NCBI GenBank assembly: GCA_903835005.1
Contig: CAILLK010000073.1
Location: 1 to 64,000, forward strand
Direction: 5' to 3'
Length of the DNA stretch: 64,000 nt
From: an uncultured Bacteroidota bacterium
Lineage (GTDB): Bacteria > Bacteroidota > Bacteroidia > Chitinophagales > Chitinophagaceae
In this document: one piece after another, positions 55,742 to 64,000 of the stretch
Position numbering within the stretch: the stretch's first letter is position 1
Layout: each line of letters starts with the position of its first letter
Position numbers and translations under genes: made by a program
Notes under the pieces: model-generated
Told to the model about the DNA's origin: nothing
Databases searched by the model: none
What the model saw: the letters and a program-made list of their open reading frames with translations, nothing else

Positions 55742-56557
55742 TCAACCTTTTGATTTGCCGGTCGCAGGTGGCAAATCCTCCTTAGAAGATTCTGTCGCAG
55801 GAGGTGCCATAAGCGATTTTCTTTTCCACCGTATGCAGTAACTGATGTAGAGGTTAAAATCAAAAGCGGTGTTTTTATCGCCACGGCCGTAGCCGGCTAT
55901 ATAAAGCGGTGAGAGGTTGCTGAATGATTTGCTGTTCATCATTATCTTCCCACGGAGGTTCCAGCCGGCTACGAAGTTGTTCCATACGGCTACTCTCATA
56001 CCCATTGTCAGCTCAACCCAAATGGCCATAAATGGTTTGGCGTGGGCTACTGTGGTGTCCCGTGTATTGCCCCATACACTGTCGGGAATGTTGTAGGTAG
56101 CCGGGCTGCGGCTGACATGGGCTGCTGCGATGCGCAGGCCAAAGAGCATCATATCCCAATCTGCAGGCCTGTCGCGGGGGAGGAGGGCCTTGTTGAAACC
56201 CAATCTCAGGAAGTCGTTTTTGGTGTTATATCTGAGGTCGGTATAATTAACATCTGATCCTCCCCAACCTAGTTCCATAGCGGCATAAAATTCGTTGCGC
56301 AAGTAATAATCGGACTGGAACTCGTAAGAGTGCCGGTCGTTGTAATACCAGTTCTGAACAGGGTGCACCAGATCCACACCCAGGCACAGCTGGTGGCCTG
56401 AGCTGTCTGTTTTTTTAACCTTAGCCAGCGAAGTGGTATCGGGTGTCCCGGCATCGGTTTGCGCCAATGCCGTAGTGACCATTGATACCATCACCATGCT
56501 AAAAATCAGGATGTATATATATCTGCAGATGCTTTGTATTGACATTGTTGGTAACAC
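55742..56557 (-). CDS. DUF6048-like exported protein
   Basis: A 271-residue protein with a signal peptide (ending TTALAQT) and alternating amphipathic strands (LCLGVDLVHPVQNWYY, YLRNEFYAAMELGWG, RVAVWNNFVAGWNLRGKI), consistent with an outer-membrane-associated barrel. The pattern and its position after a DUF6452-like gene fit DUF6048, a family recalled from memory. Function is unknown. Its start overlaps the preceding gene's end by about 59 bp (or 47 bp if the ATG at 56545 is used), so they are transcribed together. Confidence 0.75.
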   Translation of the reverse strand: MLPTMSIQSICRYIYILIFSMVMVSMVTTALAQTDAGTPDTTSLAKVKKTDSSGHQLCLGVDLVHPVQNWYYNDRHSYEFQSDYYLRNEFYAAMELGWGGSDVNYTDLRYNTKNDFLRLGFNKALLPRDRPADWDMMLFGLRIAAAHVSRSPATYNIPDSVWGNTRDTTVAHAKPFMAIWVELTMGMRVAVWNNFVAGWNLRGKIMMNSKSFSNLSPLYIAGYGRGDKNTAFDFNLYISYCIRWKRKSLMAPPATESSKEDLPPATGKSKG

Positions 56558-57041
56558 TGGTATTTATAATGTGGATTGAATCAATAATTGGATAAGAGGG
56601 GGAGGAGGTAGCATGATGTACAGAATCAAGGGTATAAAAATAGGTATATCCGCAGGCATTGGAGAGAAACTGCAGGTTGCGCTGGTAATAGAATGTCAGG
56701 GTATCGGAATGATAGAGGTGAACATATTGGATTGAGTCGGTCGTAAAGATCCACTGGCAAATAGTGCTGTCGGGTGAAAGGGAGAGGGTAAAGGTTGCCT
56801 GCTGCGGGTAAGTAGTAACCAGTTGCGTATCTTTGCCGGGTACTACAGGGATGAATGTAGCAGCAGGTATTGCTGTATCCACTGGGGTTGTAGAAGTATC
56901 TGTAGGGAAATGTATAGTTTCTATAGATAGGGTCGCAATCTTGGGTGTAAGGCAAGGTTGCCGCTGCTGGGTACAGGATAGCCAGCCAATAACTGTGAGG
57001 GCAAGTAAACAAATACCGGTATATCGGGACAAATCAATCAT
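56499..57041 (-). CDS. DUF6452-like lipoprotein
   Basis: A 180-residue lipoprotein with the lipobox WLSC after a hydrophobic N-terminus. The mature part begins TQQRQPCLTPKIATLSI, rich in Thr and Pro, and holds the strands FTLSLSPDSTICQWIF and LTFYYQRNLQFLSNACGYTYFY. This fits the DUF6452 family of Bacteroidota (recalled). It starts within the last 8 bp of the coiled-coil gene and overlaps the DUF6048-like gene. The pair probably forms an envelope complex of unknown role. Confidence 0.75.
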   Translation of the reverse strand: MIDLSRYTGICLLALTVIGWLSCTQQRQPCLTPKIATLSIETIHFPTDTSTTPVDTAIPAATFIPVVPGKDTQLVTTYPQQATFTLSLSPDSTICQWIFTTDSIQYVHLYHSDTLTFYYQRNLQFLSNACGYTYFYTLDSVHHATSSPSYPIIDSIHIINTSVTNNVNTKHLQIYIHPDF

Positions 57042-57309
57042 TTAGTGTGTTCAGAATTTTATCAATCTCTGCAATCACTGAATCGAGTTGGCGGCGCATG
57101 TTTTCGTTGTCTTCTCCGTTTTCGCGGGTGCTGCCAATATGCACGCTTACCATATCTTTTTCCAGAGAAGAAAGTTTGCGGCCAAGATCATCAAGCGACC
57201 TTGTTTGTGCCGCAACAGTTTCCCTGAGGCGTTTGTTTTCGGACTCGGTGGCTGCGTATTTTTTCAGCAGCAGGTCCAGTTTTTTACTGAGCAGGTCCAG
57301 CGCTTCCAT
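57034..57309 (-). CDS. Short coiled-coil protein in the pheT operon
   Basis: A 91-residue, almost wholly helical protein with heptad-like spacing (EALDLLSKKLDLLLKKYAAT, LRETVAAQTRSLDDLGRKLS). Its position directly after pheT matches a conserved Bacteroidota slot, often next to zapA; a ZapB-like divisome role is possible but not shown. Its first base overlaps the pheT stop, and its last 8 bp overlap the next gene, so translation is coupled. Confidence 0.75.
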   Translation of the reverse strand: MEALDLLSKKLDLLLKKYAATESENKRLRETVAAQTRSLDDLGRKLSSLEKDMVSVHIGSTRENGEDNENMRRQLDSVIAEIDKILNTLND

Positions 57310-59714
57310 TATTCCCTTATTTGTGCGTTAAGCTTGTTTTTATATACATCCATCAGTTTCTTCATCAGTTGTTCAGTTTCCGTATCGGTCAAAGTACGGT
57401 CGTTCAACTGAAAGGTATAACTTAAAGCGTAAGATTTTTTGCCTTTGCCCAGTTTTTCACTTTCAAAAACATCAAAGAGGCCGAAAGACTGCAGACTTTC
57501 CAGGCGCAGCTGCTCTGTAGTATCCTGTACCTGCTTCCAGGTAATCTCCTTATCAATAATCAGGGCAATATCGCGGTTTACAGCAGGGTATTTAGGCACT
57601 TCTTTATAGCTGATCTTACCGGTGGCAGCGGCTTTCATCCATACATCCCAGTAAATTTCAGCAAAACATACTGCCTGTTTTATTTCAAATTCTGACAGCC
57701 TTGCGGAGGTGACCTGCCGTGCAGAGCAGAGTTTCTGGTTTTTCCATTTCCACAATATTTCGCCTCCATCCTGTTCATTATAAACTACAGTAGCGTTGCG
57801 GATGCCGCTGTATTGCAAAAGATTTGTTATCATGCCCTTGAGGTGAAAAATTCCCGACTGCACCGCCTTCTGGTTCCAGTTCAGGTGCGATATGTCGCCG
57901 GTTATCCAGATGCCCAGGCGAGCCTCCTGTATGTATTTGCCCTCCTGCTGTGTGTATACGTTGCCGTACTCAAACAGGCTTAAATCCTGGCTTTTACGGT
58001 TACAGTTATATTGTATTACCTCAAGGCCACCTTCCATCAGTGATGGCCGCATCACATCGAGCTCACTACTGAGGCTATTGATCATTTTTACCAGGTCGGT
58101 GCGCTCCGGATAATACTTACTGTTGACGATAGAATTGGTTACAATCTCCTGCAGGCCCATCCCGCAGAGCAATTCAGCAATACGGTTCCTGTCAGTACGG
58201 TCGTTTGGAAGAGGCTTTGTAAGCGCGATATGGAGTTTAGCGGGAATCAGTATATTGTCCAGTCCGTCTATGCGCAGTATCTCTTCAACAATATCGGCAG
58301 GTTGCGAAACATCTGTTTTATTTGAAGGTACTTTAAGGGTAAGTCCTTCGGGAGTTTCGTGAATAATCTCAAAGCCCGATGCAGTGAGTATTTCCTGTAT
58401 AGCCAGGTGCTTATATGCTTTGCCGCTTAGCTTGTGGATATAGTTGTAGTCAACATTTACTGTAGTACCCTGCAACGGTGTTGGATAAACATCTGTGATG
58501 CCTGACACAATTGTGCCCCCTGCATGTTCAGCAATCAAGGCAGCAGCGCGTTTCAGTGCAGGAATAATATTATTGATATCAACTCCTTTTTCGAAATGCG
58601 TGGCTGCATCGGTGCGCAGTCCCAACCTCAGAGAGGTGCGGCGGATGTGTTTCGGATTGAAATAAGCGCTCTCGAGAAATACATTGGTTGTGGTTTCAGT
58701 GATACCACTATGCAGACCTCCGAATACACCACCGATCGCCAATGCGCCTTCGGTATCGCAGATCATAAGGTCGGTGGCAACCAGTTTCCTTTCCTTTTCA
58801 TCCAAGCCGGTGAATGGTGCACCCTCATGGAGAAAGCGAACATCTATCTGGTTTCCCGCTATTCTGTCTGCATCGAAAGCATGAAGCGGTTGCCCGGATT
58901 CATGCAAAACATAATTGGTAATGTCTACAATATTATTGATGCTGCGCACGCCGATGGTTTGCAGCCGGGCTTTAAGCCATTCGGGCGATGGGCCGATTTT
59001 TACATTGGCAATGCTGATACCTGTGTAGCGGGGGCAGGCATCAGGGGCATTAATAGAAACGGCAATTAATGGTGCTCCATCTGTTTTAATATCTGAATGC
59101 GGTAATACTACAGCATACTTACCACCCTTATGATGGGCAAGGTAGGCGCACACATCTCGGGCCACGCCTGTGTGGCTGTTGGCATCTGAGCGGTTTGGTG
59201 TGAGGCCGATATGGATGGCATAATCAGTTTCAGGGATATTGAAATAGGTTTTTGCAAGGGTGCCGGGGACAGCATCTGCCGGCAATATCATAATGCCATC
59301 GTGGCTTTTGCCGAGGCCAATTTCGTCCTCAGCACAGATCATGCCGTTGCTTTCCTCTCCGCGGATTTTAGCCTTTTTTATCAGGAATGGTTCGCCTTCA
59401 GTAGGGTGAACGGTTGCGCCAACGGGTGCTACCACTACCTTCTGACCTGCTGCAACATTGGGTGCACCGCATACTATCTGCAGTACATCCGGGCCGCCTG
59501 TTGTTACAGTAGTAACACTTAATTTATCGGCATTGGGGTGTTTTGCACAGGTAAGCACCTCGCCGATAATCAGGCCCCTGAGGCCACCGGCAATGCTTTC
59601 GGTGGGTTCCACAGCCTCCACTTCGAGGCCTATAGAGGTGAGTATATTGCTCAATTCATTTACCGGCAAGGGTTCCGGCAGATATTCCAACAGCCATTGA
59701 TAAGAAACGATCAT
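57309..59714 (-). CDS. pheT: Phenylalanine--tRNA ligase beta subunit
   Basis: An 801-residue beta chain of the heterotetrameric PheRS. The N-terminal tRNA-binding domain (LIIGEVLTCAKHPNADKLSV), the B3/4 editing domain (YTGISIANVKIG), the B5 region (KVPSNKTDVSQPADIVEEI), the core catalytic-like domain (GLQEIVTNSIVNSKYY), and the C-terminal FDX-ACB domain (YPAVNRDIALIIDKEITW) are all in place. Length is normal. The -7 element TACCTTTG (59741-59734, minus strand) sits 20 bp upstream. It leads an operon with a coiled-coil protein and two exported proteins. Confidence 0.97.
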   Translation of the reverse strand: MIVSYQWLLEYLPEPLPVNELSNILTSIGLEVEAVEPTESIAGGLRGLIIGEVLTCAKHPNADKLSVTTVTTGGPDVLQIVCGAPNVAAGQKVVVAPVGATVHPTEGEPFLIKKAKIRGEESNGMICAEDEIGLGKSHDGIMILPADAVPGTLAKTYFNIPETDYAIHIGLTPNRSDANSHTGVARDVCAYLAHHKGGKYAVVLPHSDIKTDGAPLIAVSINAPDACPRYTGISIANVKIGPSPEWLKARLQTIGVRSINNIVDITNYVLHESGQPLHAFDADRIAGNQIDVRFLHEGAPFTGLDEKERKLVATDLMICDTEGALAIGGVFGGLHSGITETTTNVFLESAYFNPKHIRRTSLRLGLRTDAATHFEKGVDINNIIPALKRAAALIAEHAGGTIVSGITDVYPTPLQGTTVNVDYNYIHKLSGKAYKHLAIQEILTASGFEIIHETPEGLTLKVPSNKTDVSQPADIVEEILRIDGLDNILIPAKLHIALTKPLPNDRTDRNRIAELLCGMGLQEIVTNSIVNSKYYPERTDLVKMINSLSSELDVMRPSLMEGGLEVIQYNCNRKSQDLSLFEYGNVYTQQEGKYIQEARLGIWITGDISHLNWNQKAVQSGIFHLKGMITNLLQYSGIRNATVVYNEQDGGEILWKWKNQKLCSARQVTSARLSEFEIKQAVCFAEIYWDVWMKAAATGKISYKEVPKYPAVNRDIALIIDKEITWKQVQDTTEQLRLESLQSFGLFDVFESEKLGKGKKSYALSYTFQLNDRTLTDTETEQLMKKLMDVYKNKLNAQIRE

Positions 59715-59733
59715 TTCAGAAACTAAATTTCAG

Positions 59734-59741
59734 CAAAGGTA
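59734..59741 (-). promoter_or_regulatory. -7 element of pheT
   Basis: TACCTTTG on the minus strand matches TAnnTTTG exactly and lies 20 bp before the pheT ATG. The nearest TTTG upstream has a 14-bp spacing, shorter than usual. Confidence 0.5.
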
Positions 59742-60124
59742 ACTCCATATGATAGCAAAAAAGAGCATCGTAAAAAAACCATTAACAAAACCATTTTTGC
59801 ACTTAACAATATGTATAAGGTGTTAATTGTTGTGGGTAACTTAAATTGTTTGTGGAAAACCCCGCCTTTTACGGAACTTTATGTGGGCAAAGAGTGTATA
59901 AGGTGTTTATAAAGGGCTTAAAATTTAATAACTCAAAAACCTTTGCAGGAACAAAATTCCCGTTTACATTCGCTCCCCCTCCCTGCTTTTTAACCTTCGA
60001 TTAATGTTGGCTTAATATTACGGAAACATTGAAAAATGCCCGCAAAGCTACTGAAACCGGGTAAAGAAAACAGAAGTGGAATCGGAAACTATAATTAAAC
60101 ATACTATATAAAGTATTATTTTAA
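59742..60124. other. Repeat-bearing region upstream of dnaB
   Basis: About 380 bp between the divergent pheT and dnaB genes. It holds a 13-bp direct repeat TGTATAAGGTGTT (59812-59824 and 59895-59907). It also has several 9-mers close to the DnaA box TGTGGATAA: TGTGGGTAA (59831-59839), TGTGGAAAA (59851-59859), TGTGGGCAA (59882-59890) and AGTGTATAA (59893-59901). The remainder is AT-rich; no coding frame is convincing. Confidence 0.6.
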
Positions 60125-61834
60125 ATGGCAGTAAATATAAAAAAAGATTTTGGGAATGTAAGGAACCGGAAACCAGACCTGACGACGATGGTTTATGGCA
60201 AAGTGCCACCGCAGGCTCCCGAGCTGGAAGAGGCTGTGCTGGGCGCATCCATGCTGGAAAAGGACACCTTTGCACAGGTACTGGAAATAATACAGAGCGA
60301 AGAATGCTTTTATGTAGATGCACATCAGAAGATTTATTCGGCAATGCGCAGACTATTCGACAAAGGAACACCTGTGGATCTGCTGACGATAACCGAAGAA
60401 TTAAGGAAGACCAATGAACTGGAAATAGTGGGCGGGGCTTACTACCTGACACGGCTTACCATGAGCGTACTATCAAGCGCACATGTGGAAGCACATGCCA
60501 GGATAGTAATGGAAAAATTCATTCAGCGGGAACTGATACGTATCAGCGGCTCTGTGATCAGTGATGCTTATGAAGACAGTACCGATGTATTTGACCTGCT
60601 GGATAAAGCTGAATCGGGGCTGTATGAAATAACCGACAAACACCTTCGTAAAAACTTCAGAAGCCTGCAGGATGTGCTGGTGAAGACAATGAACGAAATA
60701 GATGAAAACAGGAACAAAACAGATGATATAACCGGTGTGCCTTCGGGCTTTGCGAGCCTTGACCGGCTAACAGCAGGATGGCAAAAGACCGATCTGATCA
60801 TACTTGCGGCACGCCCGTCTGTGGGTAAAACAGCTTTTGCGCTTAACCTGGCTATGAATGCAGCCATGAATCCCGGCAAGCAGTTTCCGGTAGCCATTTT
60901 CTCGCTGGAAATGGGTGCGGGACAGATTGTGAAAAGGATGCTGAGCGCGGTAAGCGAGGTGCATATGGAAGCGATTACCCGCGGTAAAATGGCAGAGCAT
61001 GAGTTTGTGCAGATGACCCAGAGAATGGTGAAATTGTCGCAGGCCAAGATATACCTGGATGACCAGGCTGCATTGAACATATTTGAGCTGCGTGCAAAGG
61101 CCAGAAGGCTGAAACAGAAGCACGATATACAGATGATACTGATAGACTACCTGCAGCTGATGCAGGCAAGTGTTGAAAAAGGCGGAAACAGGGAGCAGGA
61201 GATAAGTAAGATAAGCCGCGATCTTAAAGCACTGGCAAAAGAGCTGGAAGTGCCGATAATAGCCCTTTCGCAGCTCAACCGATCTGTGGAAACAAGGAAG
61301 GAATCGAAGATACCACAGTTGAGTGACCTCCGTGAATCGGGAGCGATAGAGCAGGATGCCGACCTGGTAATGTTCCTGTACCGGCCGGAATACCATGGCA
61401 TCAATAATGATGCTATGGGTGAGACTATTGAAGGTGAAACTCAGATACATATTGCCAAACACCGTAACGGCAGCACAGGTATGGAGAAGGTGCGCTTTAT
61501 AAAAGAGTACCAGAAATTTGTGGACATGGAAGATAACCGTTTCGACAGCGGCGGCAGCAACTACAATGCCGGTGGCAGCGGTGGTGGCAATTTTAACAGT
61601 GGTGGCGGTGGCGGTTTCAACCCGGCAACACCAGCAGGCGGGCCAAAGGATAACCCAATGGCAGGGATACGCCGCGATCCGAGCGAATTTGCCGGTTCCA
61701 AGCTGTTTATTCCGCAGGGTGGTTTCCAGACACTTCCATCGAAAGTGAATAATGTAAACTGGGATGATGAAGATATGGGTCCCGGTACTTCATTTAAAAA
61801 GAATTTGCCGCCGGATGAGGATGCACCTTTTTAG
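60125..61834 (+). CDS. dnaB: Replicative DNA helicase DnaB
   Basis: A 569-residue hexameric helicase that unwinds DNA at the replication fork. The N-terminal domain begins PPQAPELEEAVLGASMLE; the C-terminal RecA-fold domain has Walker A ARPSVGKTAFAL, IFSLEMG, DLRESGAIEQDADLVMFLYR and KHRNGSTG. About 100 extra residues follow the core: a Gly/Asn-rich stretch (around nt 61545-61650), a region with FAGSKLFIPQGGFQ, and a final NLPPDEDAPF resembling the acidic tip of SSB. It stands alone, behind a repeat-rich leader. Confidence 0.96.
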   Translation: MAVNIKKDFGNVRNRKPDLTTMVYGKVPPQAPELEEAVLGASMLEKDTFAQVLEIIQSEECFYVDAHQKIYSAMRRLFDKGTPVDLLTITEELRKTNELEIVGGAYYLTRLTMSVLSSAHVEAHARIVMEKFIQRELIRISGSVISDAYEDSTDVFDLLDKAESGLYEITDKHLRKNFRSLQDVLVKTMNEIDENRNKTDDITGVPSGFASLDRLTAGWQKTDLIILAARPSVGKTAFALNLAMNAAMNPGKQFPVAIFSLEMGAGQIVKRMLSAVSEVHMEAITRGKMAEHEFVQMTQRMVKLSQAKIYLDDQAALNIFELRAKARRLKQKHDIQMILIDYLQLMQASVEKGGNREQEISKISRDLKALAKELEVPIIALSQLNRSVETRKESKIPQLSDLRESGAIEQDADLVMFLYRPEYHGINNDAMGETIEGETQIHIAKHRNGSTGMEKVRFIKEYQKFVDMEDNRFDSGGSNYNAGGSGGGNFNSGGGGGFNPATPAGGPKDNPMAGIRRDPSEFAGSKLFIPQGGFQTLPSKVNNVNWDDEDMGPGTSFKKNLPPDEDAPF

Positions 61835-62017
61835 GATTTTGGTTATAGTTTTGGAATAAAGGAGCCTTTTATACAAAGTTGATTCTCTGATATAAAGTTC
61901 TCGCTGGTTTTATTCATTCTTTAAAACTTCAGGTTCATGGATAAAAGTGAAGATTTCATGGGTAATTAACAAGCCTTTTTAGACATTATTTCTATATTGT
62001 GTCAAAATTCATCGTTT

Positions 62018-62317
62018 ATGAAAAAAATCATTTATTTACTGTTAGCCCTCATAGTTCTGGGCACAGGTACGTATGCGCAGGATACCAAATCAGCCAAGGG
62101 CAAACCAAAGAAAGAGGCTGCAAAACCAGCTAATCCGGCTAAAGATGTAGCTGCAAAACCAGCTGCAGCCACAGGTAAAAAGCTAAAAAAGGACGGCACT
62201 CCGGATATGCGCCATAAAGAGAACAAGGAAGCAGCGAAGCCTGCCGGCAAACTGAAAAAAGACGGTACCCCTGATATGCGGCATAAAGCGAATAAAGAAG
62301 CAGCCAAAAAGAAATAA
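62018..62317 (+). CDS. Small exported Lys/Ala-rich repeat protein
   Basis: A 99-residue protein with a signal peptide ending GTYAQD. The mature part is almost entirely Lys, Ala, Pro and Gly, with two copies of a unit containing LKKDGTPDMRHK followed by NKEAAK (about residues 55-74 and 78-97). The repeats may bind nucleic acid, anionic polymer or metal, but no function is known. The start at 62018 is the ATG of the signal peptide. It is convergent with the last gene, with a shared terminator between them. Confidence 0.75.
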   Translation: MKKIIYLLLALIVLGTGTYAQDTKSAKGKPKKEAAKPANPAKDVAAKPAAATGKKLKKDGTPDMRHKENKEAAKPAGKLKKDGTPDMRHKANKEAAKKK

Positions 62318-62350
62318 CCGGTAATTGAATTAGTTTATTTTCTCGTTTAT

Positions 62351-62387
62351 GAGCCAGGCTGGTTTAATAAATAAACCATCCCGGCTT
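62351..62387. terminator. Bidirectional terminator between convergent genes
   Basis: The stem AGCC-A-GG-C-TGGTTTA (62352-62366) with TAAACCA-T-CC-C-GGCT (62372-62386) has two mismatches and a 5-nt loop. It lies between the stops of the 62018 and 62411 genes. Confidence 0.65.
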
Positions 62388-62410
62388 AATAAAAAGAACC
62401 GATTTGTATT

Positions 62411-63754
62411 CTATTTCACCACAATAGCAGCAACCAGCTTTTCATTACTTACCAGGGCAGTAACAAAATAAAGACCGGGGCGGATATCAGGATTCATTTG
62501 CGTTTTTATATTGGTTGTTGTTCGGTATTCTGATACCTTTTCGCCAGTGACATTTGTGATAATTATTGTTACTTTTTCATTTGCAGGTGCGGAAACAATG
62601 CAGGTAAATTCACCAAATCCGGGATTAGGAAACAAGGAGAGTGAAGTATTTTGGGTGCTACTGTTTTTTACCTCAGTAGCTGCGTTTTTAATGCGCATTA
62701 CTGTAGTTTTATCACCGTCTGTTGCATCCAGAAAAGCTACATAAGGATTACCACTGCCATCCAGGGCCATATTGAGATACCAGGCCCAGCCAGCCGAAAA
62801 CCCTCGGATACCCACAGTGTCCCACGCTGCACCGTTATATTTCAATACGGTTGCTTTATGACCCGGAAGAATATCAACATAGGAAAGATAGGGATTACCG
62901 GCATTATCAATGGCAATAGATGTCCAGTCAGCGTTGCCGGCAGGTGTACCCACCAATATCCAACTGGTTCCGTCAAACTTCTTCACCGTAGCACTGCCAT
63001 CATAACCATCTGTATAGGCAACATAGGGTGTGCCATCCGGGCCAAAGGCAATGGTGGTGTATTGTGTTTGCGCCACTGACGAAAAACCAGGGCTCCCAAC
63101 AGTTACCCAATTACTGCCGTTATACTTCATCACCGTAGCTTTCAGTCCATTTGCAAAATCCTGGTAGATCATCCAGGGCAGGCCACTGGTATCCAGCGCT
63201 ATTTTGTTGTATAGCGTATTGCCTGCCGAGAAGCCCGGAGCGCCCACATTAACCCAGTTTGTGCCATCAAATTTCATGACTATTGCCCCGTCGCCCAGAT
63301 AGCCCATGTATGGTGTGTTATTCTTGTCAATTGCCAATGAAACATATTGAGACACGTGTGCCGAAAAGCCAGGGCTGCCAATATTCACCCATGCAGCTCC
63401 ATTGAATTTCATAACACTGACCTTTCCACCGTTTGCCTGATCTGAAAAGGCTACATAAGGTATGCCTCCGGTGTCTATTGCTAAACTTATTGACGTAGCC
63501 GCTCCGGCTGAAAAACCCGGGCTGCCCACAACTACCCAATCTGTTCCGTTGAATTTCATTACAGTAGTTTTCTCACCGTTTGTTGAGTCCTCAAATGCCA
63601 CATATGCCGTGCCGCTGCGGTCAAGAGCAATAGTGATATAAAAAGATGGGCCAGGTGAAAAACCCTCACTGCCCAGATTGGTCCATGTTTGTGCCTGGCA
63701 TAAACCGGAAAGGAACAGGAATGAAAGAAAGAAGCAGAAAAAAAGATGTTTCAT
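62411..63754 (-). CDS. Secreted repeat-propeller protein with T9SS sorting domain
   Basis: A 447-residue protein with a signal peptide ending GLCQAQ. Residues about 25-360 contain seven to eight repeats of about 45-50 residues. Each has VMKFNGTDWV.VG.PGFSAG followed by SLAIDTGGIPYVAFSD, a pattern fitting a beta-propeller built of short blades. The last 80 residues form a type A T9SS sorting domain (LFPNPGFGEFTC ... GLYFVTALVSNEK). No catalytic residues are apparent. Likely a surface-anchored binding protein. The ATG at 63754 is chosen over 63793 because it begins the signal peptide. Confidence 0.88.
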   Translation of the reverse strand: MKHLFFCFFLSFLFLSGLCQAQTWTNLGSEGFSPGPSFYITIALDRSGTAYVAFEDSTNGEKTTVMKFNGTDWVVVGSPGFSAGAATSISLAIDTGGIPYVAFSDQANGGKVSVMKFNGAAWVNIGSPGFSAHVSQYVSLAIDKNNTPYMGYLGDGAIVMKFDGTNWVNVGAPGFSAGNTLYNKIALDTSGLPWMIYQDFANGLKATVMKYNGSNWVTVGSPGFSSVAQTQYTTIAFGPDGTPYVAYTDGYDGSATVKKFDGTSWILVGTPAGNADWTSIAIDNAGNPYLSYVDILPGHKATVLKYNGAAWDTVGIRGFSAGWAWYLNMALDGSGNPYVAFLDATDGDKTTVMRIKNAATEVKNSSTQNTSLSLFPNPGFGEFTCIVSAPANEKVTIIITNVTGEKVSEYRTTTNIKTQMNPDIRPGLYFVTALVSNEKLVAAIVVK

Positions 63755-64000
63755 AACTGAGTTATTGGAAAGATGAAAAATAGTGCAATGCAAATTACGA
63801 CTTAAAAAAAACCAAGATGTATCAAAAATTTCTAAAAAAAATTTTATAAGGATGGACCGGATATTTATATGAATGAAACAGGAATAAATGGTGCTGAAGG
63901 AAGAAACGGCCTAATAATGAACGGATCGATATATTTATACCCAACGTTTGCCGATCTTTACTCGTCTATACTTCTAAACTTCATATTTTATGAACCATTA

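Noticed and set aside
57047-57411. Frames antisense to the coiled-coil gene and pheT end
   Set aside because: Shadows of the heptad-rich gene on the other strand, with no independent signals.
59742-60124. Calling the dnaB leader a chromosome origin outright
   Set aside because: The 9-mers each differ from the DnaA consensus, and no dnaA gene or skew information is in view; kept only as a finding.

Overview
The window looks like chromosome of a member of the Bacteroidota, most likely the Chitinophagia or a near relative. This is inferred from several secreted proteins ending in type IX secretion (T9SS) C-terminal sorting domains, an NHL/PKD/Ig-repeat surface proteome, a TonB-dependent outer-membrane receptor, families mostly confined to Bacteroidota (DUF4199, and probably DUF6048, DUF6452 and DUF6992), promoters of the TTTG / TAnnTTTG type, and a general lack of Shine-Dalgarno sequences. 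Genus and species cannot be fixed from the sequence alone. No insertion sequence, phage gene or CRISPR array was seen.

Layout. 1-2.9 kb: the 3' end of a nonribosomal peptide synthetase gene (partial A domain, carrier, epimerization, thioesterase). 3-5.5 kb: an FMN-binding glutamate-synthase-like protein and the rpmH-rnpA-yidD cluster. 5.6-14.1 kb: two large NHL-propeller surface proteins flanking a glycosylasparaginase and cutC. 14.3-20.5 kb: a leftward run (DUF6992-like protein, pyruvate kinase, membrane protein, cysteine desulfurase, di-iron Fe-S repair protein) divergent from a Crp/Fnr regulator. 20.6-26.7 kb: sugar MFS transporter, EamA transporter with ribD, prmC and lpxH. 26.9-34.7 kb: one giant 2,621-residue PKD/Ig-repeat protein. 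35-43 kb: two related outer-membrane-type proteins, 3-hydroxyacyl-CoA dehydrogenase, a DnaJ-KTSC fusion, a PhnA-type zinc protein, a type II thioesterase and a TonB-dependent receptor. 43-47 kb: GT2 glycosyltransferase, DUF4199 protein, a dihydroorotase homologue without its metal ligands, and a YdeI-like protein. 47-51.1 kb: a third NHL surface protein, a 0.9-kb AT-rich gene desert holding a perfect inverted repeat and helically phased motifs, a TraB/TIKI-like lipoprotein, tRNA-Asp and a tRNA fragment. 51.3-59.7 kb: a fibronectin-type secreted protein, sixA with a kinase-RapZ fusion, and the pheT operon. 60-64 kb: dnaB behind a repeat-rich leader, a small Lys/Ala-rich secreted protein and a repeat-propeller T9SS protein.

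How it works together. Housekeeping genes (rpmH, rnpA, yidD, pyk, ribD, prmC, lpxH, pheT, dnaB) are interleaved with cell-surface genes; seven proteins carry repeats typical of T9SS cargo or surface adhesion. The ric/regulator/desulfurase group is a plausible Fe-S damage-repair module under an oxygen- or NO-responsive regulator. The NRPS end and the separate type II thioesterase suggest the strain makes a peptide natural product, but the cluster core lies outside the window.
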